The notes under the pieces were generated by a model. The model was not told where the DNA came from and did not search any database. It saw only the letters and a program-made list of their open reading frames with translations. From NCBI RefSeq assembly GCF_038443705.2, contig NZ_CP151767.2, positions 3,959,501-4,023,500 of the forward strand: a stretch of 64,000 bases of DNA, in the 5' to 3' direction. Numbering within the stretch: position 1 is the stretch's first letter; every line of letters begins with the position of its first letter. Made by a program: the position numbers and the translations under genes. Of this stretch, positions 19,402 to 28,931 are shown piece by piece. The DNA is from Yoonia sp. SS1-5 (GTDB taxonomy: Bacteria > Pseudomonadota > Alphaproteobacteria > Rhodobacterales > Rhodobacteraceae).

Positions 19402-20307
19402 CTATTGCTCTCCTGAGTAAGGCGCGCGTCCTGTGCCCGGCCCCTGTTGTTTTTGGTATGCGGTTACACCGATGCTCTTGAAATATTGTGTTGCTGGTCC
19501 GGACAGCCGTTCTGAATGTCCGATCATCAGATAACCCATCGGCTTTAAAGCTGTGTTGAACCGCTCCCAGAGCCGTGCTTGGGTTGTCTGATCAAAATAG
19601 ATCGCGGCATTTCGACAAAAAATCACGTCGAACGGTCGTTTCATTGGCCAATCGCCGACCAAGTTCAACTCGCCAAAGGTCACAAGTTCGCGCAACTTCG
19701 GATTTATCTCGAAATCGTCATCACTGGTCGTAGGTGCGACCATCGTGCGCCTCATTTCACTTGGAATAGCGCTCAACTGATCCACGGGATATCGACCAGT
19801 TTCCGCAATTTTCAACACATTGGGATCGACATCGGTTGCCAGTATCTTGATATCAAACCGGCCGGCATCGGGACATGCGGCGACCACGGCTGCCGCCAGA
19901 CAATAGGCTTCCTGACCCGCGGAACAGGCCGCCGACCAGATGCGTACCTTCTCTCCACGCCGTGCCGCATCAATGAGCCTTGGCAGGATTTCTGTGCTCA
20001 GTTGCTCAAAATGGTGATTTTCCCGAAAGAAATGTGTGACATTTGTCGTCAGGGCCGAGAGAAGATGGGTTTGTTCATCGCGGCCTGCCGTCGTGCGAAA
20101 GAGGTCGCAGTACTCCCGAAAGCTATTTAACCCTAATGCCCTGAGTCGCTTTGCAAGTCGCGAGTACACCAGTGGCTTTTTCGAATCCTGGAGAAATAGC
20201 CCGTAGATCTCATTTGCCATTTGCGCGATCTGCCGAAAGTCTGCGTCGGTGAATGCATATTCCGACGGACCATTGGCTTTCGGGAGGGTCGGATTGAGCG
20301 CGTTCAT
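19402..20307 (-). CDS. cheR: Chemotaxis-type protein-glutamate methyltransferase CheR
   Basis: 301 residues. SAM-dependent enzyme that methylates glutamates on chemoreceptors. An N-terminal helical domain (about 20-95) precedes the Rossmann methyltransferase domain with KVRIWSAACSAGQEAY (SAM site), ILATDVDPNVLKIAE, and FDVIFCRNAAIYFD. Start overlaps the cheW stop (ATGA). Neither cheB nor a receptor gene lies in the operon, so its substrate and opposing methylesterase must be elsewhere. Confidence 0.92.
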   Translation of the reverse strand: MNALNPTLPKANGPSEYAFTDADFRQIAQMANEIYGLFLQDSKKPLVYSRLAKRLRALGLNSFREYCDLFRTTAGRDEQTHLLSALTTNVTHFFRENHHFEQLSTEILPRLIDAARRGEKVRIWSAACSAGQEAYCLAAAVVAACPDAGRFDIKILATDVDPNVLKIAETGRYPVDQLSAIPSEMRRTMVAPTTSDDDFEINPKLRELVTFGELNLVGDWPMKRPFDVIFCRNAAIYFDQTTQARLWERFNTALKPMGYLMIGHSERLSGPATQYFKSIGVTAYQKQQGPGTGRAPYSGEQ

Positions 20308-20771
20308 GCCGCAACCGGATCGTTGTTAGGGAGTAGCGTTGCCAGGTTGATAACCTTCGTCATGTCATCGCCCATCGCAATGATCCCCAGGATGGCGCGC
20401 GTTGTTGCGTCGTCCGTACCCTTTGGTGTCTCACGTACCATGTCGGATTTGACCCCGAGTATTTCGGACACGGACTCGACCAGCAAACCTATTGTACAGT
20501 CTTCGATCGCTGCGATGATGATGACGTGACGCTCGGTTGGGTCAATGCGCGGGAACCCCAATTTTGCGGCGAGATCGATAATGGGGATGACCGCCCCCCG
20601 TAGATTGATGACCCCCAGGACATAGTCGGGCGAGTGGGGCAGGATCGTGACAGGGCTCCATCGGCGTATCTCGCGGATTTGGGTAATTTCGATGCAGAAA
20701 TTCTGCCCGCCCGCCACAAGCGTCACGAACTCCAATTCCTTGGTCTGCGCGGCATCGTCAGGCTGTTGCAT
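20304..20771 (-). CDS. cheW: Chemotaxis coupling protein CheW
   Basis: 155 residues from ATG 20771 (MQQPDDAAQTKELEFVTL). Two SH3-like subdomains of a CheW fold are evident, with FCIEITQIREIRRW, YVLGVINLRGAVIPIIDLAAKLG and a C-terminal GIIAMGDDMTKVINL. It links receptor signalling domains to CheA. The start is set at 20771, giving a 14-base overlap with the end of cheA; the upstream in-frame ATG at 20900 adds sequence that looks like cheA shadow. Confidence 0.92.
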   Translation of the reverse strand: MQQPDDAAQTKELEFVTLVAGGQNFCIEITQIREIRRWSPVTILPHSPDYVLGVINLRGAVIPIIDLAAKLGFPRIDPTERHVIIIAAIEDCTIGLLVESVSEILGVKSDMVRETPKGTDDATTRAILGIIAMGDDMTKVINLATLLPNNDPVAA

Positions 20772-22839
20772 GGATTCGATCTCCCTGAGGCGAAGTGTGA
20801 ATGTGTTGAGGCATCGCGCCGCTATGGGCGATGGCATCGGGGTCGATGATGAGCGCGATTTTTCCGTCACCGAGAATGGTCGCGCCCGAGACGCCGACAA
20901 TTTCCCCGTAGCTGCCCTGCATGCTTTTCACGACCACCTGCCGTTGATCAAAGATATCATCGACGGCCAGCGCGCATTGGGAGACGGACTCGGTCTGTAA
21001 CAAGAGAAGAACGCGGTCTGCCATCGGCTTGTCGCTGGCGGGGTGGCCCAGCCGTTCGCCAAGATCAATGATCGGCACATAGTCGCCCCGGATGTGCAAC
21101 AGCTGGCTTTTGAGCCCAAGCATCGACAGATCACTTTCCGTGGGTCGAATTGTCTCAAGGATGCTTGAAATCGGTACCACCATCGTCTGTCCGCATACGG
21201 TGATAATCATGCCGTCCATGACGGCGAGCGTCAGTGGCAGAGTGATTGAAAACGTCGTCCCTTCGCCGGGGATTGTCGCGATGGCAACCCTGCCGCCAAG
21301 CGCGGTGATCGCCGTCTTCACCACATCCATGCCCACGCCGCGGCCGGAAAGATTGGTGACTTCTTTGGCGGTAGAGAAGCCCGGTGCAAACAGGAGTTGG
21401 TCAATCTCGGGGTCCGACAGTACGGCATCTGATGGGATCAGTCCCCTTTCCACCGCAATATCACGGATGCGCGGGCGGTTCAGTCCGGCACCATTGTCAG
21501 CAATTTCGATGACGATACTGCCCGACCGCTGGCTTGCGGAGAGGCGCAGAGTGCCTTGCCGCGGTTTGCCTGCCGCCTGTCGCTGATCAGGCGTTTCGAT
21601 GCCGTGGTCAATGGCATTCCGGATCATGTGCGTAAGGGGATCGGCAAGCCGTTCGACAACAGTTTTGTCAACTTCTGTTGACTCGCCTTCTGTGACGAGT
21701 TCCACGTCCTTGTCGGTTGCGTCGGCCGCTTCACGGGCGATACGCAGCATGCGCTGAAAGAGCGGTTTGACGGGTTGCGCGCGGATAGCCATTACGCCTT
21801 CCTGGATTTCCCGGGCCAGCAGCTTGTAGTCATCAAGATCCGAAAACAGGTCCGAGGAATTTGGTAAATCGGCTTCCTGCAGCCGTTGGGAGATGACCGA
21901 CTGATTGATAATGAGCTCACCCACAGCATTGATAAGGCGGTCTACGCGTTCAGGATCAACGCGCAGTGTCGTTGCAGGTTTCTTGACCGTCCGATCGGCG
22001 GGTTTGGGAGCGGGTACTGCTGCCTGTTCCTGTGGTTCATCAACAGGGGCTACCGGTTGTGCTGTGACGGGAACTGGATCGGGTTCAAGGAGTTCGGGCA
22101 CCGACTCTTCTGTCAACGGTTCGACTTTGAGGTCGCAGAGGTCGTCCATGAACTGAAACACGTCCCGGATCGCGAGATCGGTGCCAAGGCCGGGGATATC
22201 AACTGTCCAGACCAGATATCCCGCGGACCAGTCAAACGCGTCAAAACTGTCAGGCAAGGCGCTGGTGTCGAGTTGTGTTTTGACCTCACCAAGTTCCGAG
22301 AGTGCCTTGAGGATCAAGACCGGATCGTTGCCGGTCGCATAAAATTCCGCGGACGGCTTGAATGTCACGCGATAGCCCCCCTCGGCATCGTCGAGGGGGC
22401 CGAAATCGAGGGTCATGGCTTCGAAAACAAACTCTTCCTCCTCTTGCGCGGTTTCGGGGCCAAGAAGGGCTTGCAGTTCGGCCAGAACCGGGTCAACCGC
22501 GTTGCGGTTCGCAGGCGTCTGGGCGCGTGCGTCATCAACCAGATCAGCAAGAATATCGCCTGCGCGTTGCAAGGTGCGCAACAGCCCGTCATCGGTTTCC
22601 AGCCGATGGGAACGGACCTCGTCCAAGACGGTCTCGAACTTGTGGGCAAATCCGACGAGTTCGTCCAATGCAAATGCGCCCGCGGCCCCCTTAATCGAGT
22701 GAACGGCACGAAAGACGGCATTGACGGTTTCGTCATCGGCATGGCCTTCGCGCATGGCCTCGAGCCCCTCTGTCAGGGCGACAATCAGGTCTTCGCATTC
22801 TTCAAAAAAGGCGTTCAGGATAGAGCTGTCTTGGGTCAT
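20758..22839 (-). CDS. cheA: Chemotaxis histidine kinase CheA
   Basis: 693 residues. An N-terminal HPt domain carries the phosphorylatable His47 (AVHSIKGAAG). A second, less conserved stretch to about 290 is rich in Pro, Val and Glu. The dimerisation and HATPase domains then follow: LTHMIRNAIDHGIE (N box), DNGAGLNRPRI (G1), and TAKEVTNLSGRGVGMDVV (G2). The C-terminal CheW-like regulatory domain contains LLHIRGDYVPIIDLGERLG. All kinase motifs are intact. It starts two bases after cheY ends. Confidence 0.95.
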   Translation of the reverse strand: MTQDSSILNAFFEECEDLIVALTEGLEAMREGHADDETVNAVFRAVHSIKGAAGAFALDELVGFAHKFETVLDEVRSHRLETDDGLLRTLQRAGDILADLVDDARAQTPANRNAVDPVLAELQALLGPETAQEEEEFVFEAMTLDFGPLDDAEGGYRVTFKPSAEFYATGNDPVLILKALSELGEVKTQLDTSALPDSFDAFDWSAGYLVWTVDIPGLGTDLAIRDVFQFMDDLCDLKVEPLTEESVPELLEPDPVPVTAQPVAPVDEPQEQAAVPAPKPADRTVKKPATTLRVDPERVDRLINAVGELIINQSVISQRLQEADLPNSSDLFSDLDDYKLLAREIQEGVMAIRAQPVKPLFQRMLRIAREAADATDKDVELVTEGESTEVDKTVVERLADPLTHMIRNAIDHGIETPDQRQAAGKPRQGTLRLSASQRSGSIVIEIADNGAGLNRPRIRDIAVERGLIPSDAVLSDPEIDQLLFAPGFSTAKEVTNLSGRGVGMDVVKTAITALGGRVAIATIPGEGTTFSITLPLTLAVMDGMIITVCGQTMVVPISSILETIRPTESDLSMLGLKSQLLHIRGDYVPIIDLGERLGHPASDKPMADRVLLLLQTESVSQCALAVDDIFDQRQVVVKSMQGSYGEIVGVSGATILGDGKIALIIDPDAIAHSGAMPQHIHTSPQGDRIHATA

Positions 22840-22841
22840 TG

Positions 22842-23210
22842 CTACGCCCCCGTTAGTCGGCGAATGACCGAGATAAGAGATTCATCATCAAAGGGTTTGA
22901 CGATCCATCCCGTTGCACCCGCCTTTCTGGCACGCTCTTTCAGGGCCGCACCGCTTTCGGTTGTCAGTACAAGCACCGGGACCCCGCGATTGGTATCGCT
23001 GGATCGGATATCTTCAATCACGCCGAACCCATCCTTGTTGGGCATGTTGACGTCGGTGATGACCAAATCGGCGTGCTTCTCGCGAAATTTATTGACCCCA
23101 TCCACACCGTCGACAGCCGTTGTGACGGCAAATCCGGCACCCTCAAGCGCCATGGTCAGCAAGCTTCGGATCGTGCGGGAATCGTCGATGGCCAGGATAT
23201 GGGTCGTCAT
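22842..23210 (-). CDS. cheY: Response regulator CheY
   Basis: 122 residues, a single receiver domain. Asp9-Asp10, phospho-acceptor Asp53 (ITDVNMPNKDG), Thr83-Thr84 and Lys105 (IVKPFDD) are intact. Typical CheY proteins receive phosphate from CheA and bind a motor or other target. The start overlaps the STAS stop by ATGA. It is closer to canonical chemotaxis CheY than the second receiver downstream. Confidence 0.92.
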   Translation of the reverse strand: MTTHILAIDDSRTIRSLLTMALEGAGFAVTTAVDGVDGVNKFREKHADLVITDVNMPNKDGFGVIEDIRSSDTNRGVPVLVLTTESGAALKERARKAGATGWIVKPFDDESLISVIRRLTGA

Positions 23211-23494
23211 TGTGCCGCCCCCATCGTGAACAGCAGATCCTGAAATCCCATGGTTTCCAGACTGTCGATGAACCCCTCATTTGGCTGGGCCACGACAAAG
23301 GGCAGATCATTCGCCGTCCATTGTCGTGCAGCGAAATCTATCAGTTGCGCCGCGAGTCCGGGGAGTCGCGTGACATTCGCCGCGTTCAGCGCGATACCGT
23401 CAGCCTGTGATTGCGACAGAAACGCGTGAAGCGCCTGACAATCCTCGAGCTTCATTACTTGGGGCAAATCAAAAGTCGCAGTTTGGCCTGTCAT
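23207..23494 (-). CDS. STAS-domain protein (anti-sigma-antagonist fold)
   Basis: 95 residues, a single STAS domain; first gene of the chemosensory operon. The N-terminal strand TATFDLPQVMKLEDCQAL and the central ALNAANVTRLPGLAAQLIDFA match the fold. In SpoIIAA-like proteins a Ser or Thr follows the central Asp/Val loop and is phosphorylated; here that position reads L-P-G-L. It may therefore not be a phospho-switch. Such small STAS proteins are found at the head of some alphaproteobacterial che operons; their job is unproven. Confidence 0.75.
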   Translation of the reverse strand: MTGQTATFDLPQVMKLEDCQALHAFLSQSQADGIALNAANVTRLPGLAAQLIDFAARQWTANDLPFVVAQPNEGFIDSLETMGFQDLLFTMGAAQ

Positions 23495-23618
23495 ATTTGC
23501 TGGATTCCGTCCGTAACTCAGGTTTCGCAGCGCGTCGCTGCACGGGCGTGTATGACCGCCTGCCTCTTAATTTGAGGTAAAGCTCAGCCACAACCTGACA
23601 GCTTTTTGCCCGACCGCC

Positions 23619-25295
23619 TTAGAATGTCAGGCTGGGTGTGAGGGACAGTAGCCGTTGCGAATACGCAGCTTGCGGGCTTTCAAAAAACGGCTCTGACGTT
23701 TGTGCCTCGACAATCTTGCCGTTCTGCAGAACCGCGACATCGTCTGACATCTGCCGGACCACAGCCAGAATGTGGCTGATGAACAGGATTGTCAGCCCGA
23801 ATTTGGCCTGCAGGTCCTTGAGCAGGTTCAGAACCTGCGCCTGAATAGAGACATCCAGCGCGGATGTCGGTTCATCACAGATCAGAAACCGCGGCCGGGC
23901 CAGCAATGCGCGCGCAATCGCGATGCGTTGTCGCTGGCCGCCGGAAAACTGATGTGGATACCGGTCAATGACGTCCGCAGGCAGTTCGACAAGCTCCAGC
24001 ATCCCCAGGCAAAGCGCCCGGCGGTTAGCCTTGTCGTTCTCCAACCCATACAGCGACAGTGGTTCAGACAGGATATCACCGATCCGGTGGCGTGCGTTCA
24101 GGCTGGAATACGGATCCTGAAAGACCATCTGGATCAGCCGTCGTGACGGGTCGTTCCGCCCGCGGGATTTGGCGTAGGGCAGGGCACGGTCACCCAATGT
24201 CATCTGCCCCGCGCTGGGGTTCACAAGCCCCGCAACGGCCTTGGCAAAGGTGGATTTGCCAGACCCGCTTTCCCCGACCAGCCCAAGTACAGTCCCCGCC
24301 CGCACATGCAGCGAGACGCCATCGAGTGCTACGTAAGGGTCGGGTTTGCGAAAAAGATGCGTGCGGGTGCCTGCAAAGCGGACGCTTAGATCCGTCACGG
24401 CCAGATCAACGCCCCGATCCTGCACGCCGTCCAGCAACCAGCTTTCCGCATCTATTGCGCCGGGGATGTGATCGGCTGCGCCATCTTCCTGTGGCATCAG
24501 GAACCGTTCAAGTTTCCGATCCAGACGTGGAACAGCCGCCATCAGCGCCTGTGTATAGGGGTGTTCGGGCGCGCCAAGAACCTGCGTTGTCGTGCCGGTT
24601 TCCATGACCTTGCCATTGCGCAGGACGGTCACGTTGTCCGTGACTTGCGCAATCACACCAATATCATGCGTTATCAGGATGAAGGCAATGTCGCGGGTGT
24701 CGGCCAGTCGGCGGATCAGGTCGAGCACCTGACTTTGGACAGCCACATCCAGTGCGGTGGTCGGTTCGTCCGCGATAATCAGTTCAGGATCAGTGCAAAG
24801 CGCCAGCGCAATGACGACCCTTTGGCGCATCCCGCCGGAAAACTGATGCGGATAGGCGCCGATCCGGCCGGCCGCATTTTTGATGCCGATCTCTTCCAGC
24901 AGGGCAATGGCGCGTTTGCGCGCATCGCTTGTGCTGACATCTGCATGGGCCTGAATGGTCTCGATCAACTGATCTTCGATTGTCATCAGCGGGTTCAGGC
25001 TTGTCTGCGGGTCCTGAAAGATCATCGAGATACGATCGCCCCGCATGGCGTGGGCCTGATCGGGGGTTAGACCGCGCAGGTCGGTATCACCCAGCGTCAT
25101 GCGGCCGGCAGCCACGTATCCGGGCGGTTGCAACAGGCCGATCACGGCGGCCCCGATGGTGGACTTTCCGGCACCGCTTTCCCCGACAAGCCCGTGGATC
25201 TCGCCCGGTTTCACGGTGATCGACACATCCTCGATTGCGGTGAAATCGCCATGGCGCGAAGGAAATTTGACCGTCAGGCCCTGCACATCCAGCAT
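23619..25295 (-). CDS. Dipeptide/oligopeptide ABC transporter, fused double ATPase
   Basis: 558 residues made of two complete ABC ATPase halves, like DppD and DppF joined. Half one has Walker A GESGAGKST (38-46), signature SGGMRQR and Walker B LIIADEPTTALDV. Half two has GESGSGKST, SGGQRQR and FLICDEPTSALDV. It energises import through the two permeases upstream. Start at ATG 25295 overlaps the permease stop (TGATG). An upstream in-frame ATG (25400) lies inside the permease gene and is rejected. Single-chain double ATPases are common in Rhodobacterales peptide importers. Confidence 0.93.
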   Translation of the reverse strand: MLDVQGLTVKFPSRHGDFTAIEDVSITVKPGEIHGLVGESGAGKSTIGAAVIGLLQPPGYVAAGRMTLGDTDLRGLTPDQAHAMRGDRISMIFQDPQTSLNPLMTIEDQLIETIQAHADVSTSDARKRAIALLEEIGIKNAAGRIGAYPHQFSGGMRQRVVIALALCTDPELIIADEPTTALDVAVQSQVLDLIRRLADTRDIAFILITHDIGVIAQVTDNVTVLRNGKVMETGTTTQVLGAPEHPYTQALMAAVPRLDRKLERFLMPQEDGAADHIPGAIDAESWLLDGVQDRGVDLAVTDLSVRFAGTRTHLFRKPDPYVALDGVSLHVRAGTVLGLVGESGSGKSTFAKAVAGLVNPSAGQMTLGDRALPYAKSRGRNDPSRRLIQMVFQDPYSSLNARHRIGDILSEPLSLYGLENDKANRRALCLGMLELVELPADVIDRYPHQFSGGQRQRIAIARALLARPRFLICDEPTSALDVSIQAQVLNLLKDLQAKFGLTILFISHILAVVRQMSDDVAVLQNGKIVEAQTSEPFFESPQAAYSQRLLSLTPSLTF

Positions 25296-26200
25296 CAGCG
25301 AAGCCTCGGGTTGAAGACATCGCGCAGGAAGTCGCCAAGTATGTTGATCGACACGACCAATGCGATCAAAAACAGGGTTGGGACCCAGAGGATCCACCAC
25401 TCGCCTGACAGCAGGAACTGCATGCCGATCCGGATCAGTGTGCCAAGGGATGGGCTGTCCGCAGGCAGGCCGATACCGAGGAAAGACAACGTCGCCTCAA
25501 GCAAAATGGCAGAGGCCAGATCAACCGTCATGATCACCAGAAGCGGCCCGAGGATATTGGGCAAAATGTGCCAGAACATCACACGCAGCGGGTGCTGCCC
25601 CATGATCATGGCGGCCTGCACGTATTCCTTGTTGCGTTCCACAAATGTCGAGGCCCGTGCCGTTCGGGCAAAATTCACCCAAAGCGACAAGGCGATGGCA
25701 ATGGTCAGCACCACCACCCGCAGGTTTTCCTGTGCAGCCGGCGGCAGGATGCCGCGTGCAACCCCGTCGATCAGCAAGGCTGTCAGGATGGCGGGCAGTG
25801 CCAGCTGAACATCTGCAATCCGCATCACGATGGCATCAAACCGTCCTCCGTAATAGCCGGCAGCCAGCCCCAACCCCACGCCCATGACGGTTGCAATCGC
25901 CATGGCCATCAGCCCGATCAGCAGCGACAGGCGCGCCCCGTAAAGGATGGCCGACACCATGTCGCGCCCCTGATCATCGGTGCCCAGCAGAAACCGGGGG
26001 TCCGATCCATCCTCCCAAACCGGGGGGATCAACCCGTCGATCAGCGAAAAGCTGGTCAGGTCATAGGGGTTGGATTGGGCGATCCAGGGCGCAAACAATG
26101 CGCCGCCCAGGATGATGACGGCAACGACAAAAGCGACGATCGCCGCGGGTGAGTGGCGAAATGCCCAGACGGCGTCGCTATCCCAGAACCGGGCCAGCAT
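25295..26200 (-). CDS. ABC transporter permease, DppC/OppC type
   Basis: 301 residues. An N-terminal membrane segment (about 20-42) is followed by the OppC N-terminal region and five more membrane segments in the BPD_transp_1 domain. The cytoplasmic EAA loop is visible as ERNKEYVQAAMIMGQHPLRVMFWHILPN. Overlaps its neighbours by TGATG on both sides, so translation of the operon is coupled. Substrate is probably a short peptide or similar; specificity is set by the binding protein. Confidence 0.93.
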   Translation of the reverse strand: MLARFWDSDAVWAFRHSPAAIVAFVVAVIILGGALFAPWIAQSNPYDLTSFSLIDGLIPPVWEDGSDPRFLLGTDDQGRDMVSAILYGARLSLLIGLMAMAIATVMGVGLGLAAGYYGGRFDAIVMRIADVQLALPAILTALLIDGVARGILPPAAQENLRVVVLTIAIALSLWVNFARTARASTFVERNKEYVQAAMIMGQHPLRVMFWHILPNILGPLLVIMTVDLASAILLEATLSFLGIGLPADSPSLGTLIRIGMQFLLSGEWWILWVPTLFLIALVVSINILGDFLRDVFNPRLR

Positions 26201-27174
26201 CAGGCGGCCTCTTTCACCCGCAAACGCGGGTCAATGGCGATATAAAGCATATCAACCAGCAGGTTCACGAGGACAAAGAAAAAGGCGATGACCACCAGAT
26301 AGACCCCCATCACCGGAATATCGACAAAGCGGATACTTTCCAGAAACAACAAGCCCATGCCCGGCCATTGAAAGACGCTTTCGGTGACAATGGAAAAGGC
26401 GATGACCCCGCCGAATTGCAGGCCGATAATCGTGATAACAGGGATCATCGTATTCGCCAGCGCGTGTTTGAAGTGCAGACGCCGATACGGGATGCCGCGC
26501 GCGGTGGCGAAGCGGATATAGTCCGAACGTAGGACTTCCATCATCTCGGCCCGGACCAGCCGCATGGTCAGTGTCAGCTGATAGACCCCCAGGGTCAGGG
26601 CGGGCAGGATCAGCGCGCGCCAGCCATCGACCGTAAACAGTGACGAGGTCCAATTGCCGATCTGAACCGTGCCGCCGCGCCCGAAGGTCGGCAGCCAGCC
26701 CAGCTGCACGCCAAACAGGAAGATCAGCATGATCCCGATCACAAAGGTGGGGATTGACACGCCCACAAGGGTTGTCAGCAAAATGGACTGGGTCAGAAAC
26801 CCCCGCGGTCGAAGGGCGGTATAGACCCCGGCAGGTATCCCCACGATCAGGGATATGACAAGTGCCACCGTGCCCAGTTCAAGGGTGGCAGGGATGCGAT
26901 CGGCAATCATTTCGCCCACTGGTTGGCGGGTGCGATAGGAATAGCCAAAGTCCCCTTGCAGCATGTCACCGGCAAATCGGGCAAATTGCGCGACAAACGG
27001 ATCGTTCAGCCCCAGTTCTTCGCGCAGGCGGGCGCGATCTTCGGTGCTGGTCTCGACGCCGGTCATCTGGCTGACCGGATCGCCGACAAATCTGAAGAGC
27101 GAAAACGCCAAAAGAGCGACGGCCAGCATCACAAAAACCGACTGAAGCAGCCGTTTGATGATGAAATAGACCAT
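26200..27174 (-). CDS. ABC transporter permease, DppB/OppB type
   Basis: 324 residues. The opening (MVYFIIKRLLQSVFVMLAVA) is the usual DppB first membrane segment, and the periplasmic region DRARLREELGLNDPFVAQF follows. The EAA loop reads LRSDYIRFATARGIPYRRLH. Six membrane segments are expected. It lies 15 bp after the binding-protein gene and pairs with the OppC-type permease. Confidence 0.93.
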   Translation of the reverse strand: MVYFIIKRLLQSVFVMLAVALLAFSLFRFVGDPVSQMTGVETSTEDRARLREELGLNDPFVAQFARFAGDMLQGDFGYSYRTRQPVGEMIADRIPATLELGTVALVISLIVGIPAGVYTALRPRGFLTQSILLTTLVGVSIPTFVIGIMLIFLFGVQLGWLPTFGRGGTVQIGNWTSSLFTVDGWRALILPALTLGVYQLTLTMRLVRAEMMEVLRSDYIRFATARGIPYRRLHFKHALANTMIPVITIIGLQFGGVIAFSIVTESVFQWPGMGLLFLESIRFVDIPVMGVYLVVIAFFFVLVNLLVDMLYIAIDPRLRVKEAA

Positions 27175-27189
27175 CGCCCCTTGCGTGTA

Positions 27190-28770
27190 TTAGTTCACAG
27201 CAACCCAGCGCAACATAAAGAAGTTGTCAGCGCGCTGAGTCACATCAATATTGTCCTTCATGGCCCAGATCAGGGGTTGGACATAAAGCGGCACATAGGC
27301 CACTTCGTCCTGCGTGATGGCAACCACTTCGTCGATCAGCGTCTGCCTTTTCGCCGGGTCAAGCTCCTGCTGGATCATGGGCAGCAATTCATCAACGCGG
27401 GCGTTCGAATAGTTCCCGAAATTCCACGAGCCCAGCTTTTTCTCATCATCCTGTGAATGCATCAGAAAGCGGATGGGATGCTCGTGATCAAACGTACCCG
27501 GGGACCAGCCGAGCAGATACATGTCGAAATCATCCGCGCGAAGCTGTTCCCAGTAGTTGCGCACCGGCACGGTCGTCAGTTCGGCATTCAGACCGACGGC
27601 TGCCAGCATGGATGCGGCTGCGCGGCACAGGGCCTCGTCGTTGATATAGCGGTCATTTGTGCATTTCAGACCAAAGGAAAACCCATCGGGATATCCCGCC
27701 TCTGCAAGCAGTTCCTTGGCGCGATCAGGATCATAGGCCGGCCGATCTGCGTTCGCTTCGGAATAGCCGGAAATGCCGGCCGGGACCAACTGGCTTGCCG
27801 CGTCGATCTTGCCGCGCATCACAACCCGGTCAATCGCGTCGATATTGATGGCATGGGCCGCGGCAAGGCGCACGCGCGGATCAGTGAATGGATTGGCGTC
27901 CGTCACATCTGTGGAATAAAGCAGCGCATCATGTTCATGGCCAAAGCCAAACATGATCACACGGGTTTCTTCGCCTTCGATCACCTTGAACCCGTCGCGG
28001 CCCTCAACCTGTGCAACATCCTGCAAGGGGACCGGTTCGATAAAGTCGATCTCGCCTGACAAGAGCGCGGCAAGCCCTGTGGCTGCATTGCCAATGGGGG
28101 TCATGATCGCCTCGGTGACGTTGCCGCGATCCTCGCCCCACCATCCTTCGTTGGGGGTCAGCCGGGTTTCAACGCCCGGGTCGCGGCTGGCCAATGTGTA
28201 GGGGCCGGTGCCGTTGACATTGCGGGTGGCGAAGTTTTCGGCATCGCGGGCGGGCAGGCCGGCATCATTGGCGGTCGCCCAGTCGCTGTCCAGGATCATG
28301 AAGTTCGCGATGCTGTCGGGAAATAGCGGGTTCGGGGCGTTGGTCACAAAATCAACGGTAAAGTCATCAACCACCCGCACATCGGTAACAGGGGCGAACC
28401 AAGACCGGACGTCAGACGCCTCGTCCGATGCGCGTTGATAGGAAAACAGAACATCCGCGGCGGTAAAGGCTGATCCGTCCTGGAATGTCACACCTTCGCG
28501 CAGGGTAAAGCGCCACCCGGTTTCGCCCTCCAACGGGGCCCATGAGGTGGCCAGTGAGGGCTCAATCGACATGTCGCGCCCGCGTCGGACGAGGCCTTCA
28601 TACACATTGTTGAGAAAGGACAGCACAGGGGCTGCGTTCACCGCATGCGGGTCCATTGTCTGGGGGTCGGTTGTGACCGCCCAACGGAAGGTTTCGGCGC
28701 TCGCGGCAGTGGCGAACAGCGCAGCAGCACCCGCCAGGGCAGAGCTGCGCATCAAATTTGCAAAAGTCAT
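27190..28770 (-). CDS. ABC transporter periplasmic binding protein, SBP_bac_5 family
   Basis: 526 residues. A Sec signal peptide (cleavage near SAE at about 25-26) precedes the mature protein starting ETFRWAVTTDPQTMDPHAVN. The family signature appears as LRRGRDMSIEPSLATSW and FTAADVLFSYQRA. It captures peptides, or other solutes of this family, for the DppBC/DF-type importer downstream. First gene of the four-gene operon. Confidence 0.92.
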   Translation of the reverse strand: MTFANLMRSSALAGAAALFATAASAETFRWAVTTDPQTMDPHAVNAAPVLSFLNNVYEGLVRRGRDMSIEPSLATSWAPLEGETGWRFTLREGVTFQDGSAFTAADVLFSYQRASDEASDVRSWFAPVTDVRVVDDFTVDFVTNAPNPLFPDSIANFMILDSDWATANDAGLPARDAENFATRNVNGTGPYTLASRDPGVETRLTPNEGWWGEDRGNVTEAIMTPIGNAATGLAALLSGEIDFIEPVPLQDVAQVEGRDGFKVIEGEETRVIMFGFGHEHDALLYSTDVTDANPFTDPRVRLAAAHAINIDAIDRVVMRGKIDAASQLVPAGISGYSEANADRPAYDPDRAKELLAEAGYPDGFSFGLKCTNDRYINDEALCRAAASMLAAVGLNAELTTVPVRNYWEQLRADDFDMYLLGWSPGTFDHEHPIRFLMHSQDDEKKLGSWNFGNYSNARVDELLPMIQQELDPAKRQTLIDEVVAITQDEVAYVPLYVQPLIWAMKDNIDVTQRADNFFMLRWVAVN

Positions 28771-28880
28771 CAGAAGGTCCCCAGTTCCAGTTCCATAGCG
28801 GTACTCTGAACAGGGTTGGCATCAGCGTCAACCAAGGGGCGCGGCAGATACTGCTCGAAAGCGATCCGCCCAAAAGAAAA

Positions 28881-28906
28881 GGCCAGCGCCCCAAGGGGCA
28901 CTGGCC
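28881..28906 (-). terminator. Intrinsic terminator after the PilJ-N-like gene
   Basis: A 12-base-pair stem with one wobble, GGCCAGYGCCCC type, and a two-base loop. On the minus strand it is followed by TTTTCTTTT. It lies 26 bases past the stop of the minus-strand gene at 28932 and upstream of the ABC operon, so it insulates the two. Confidence 0.82.
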
Positions 28907-28931
28907 TTTGTCAATTTTACGGATCTGCGGT

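Noticed and set aside
21886-23229. Plus-strand open frame of 447 codons opposite cheA and cheY
   Set aside because: Shadow of strongly supported chemotaxis genes; the product has a composition typical of antisense reading and no domain.
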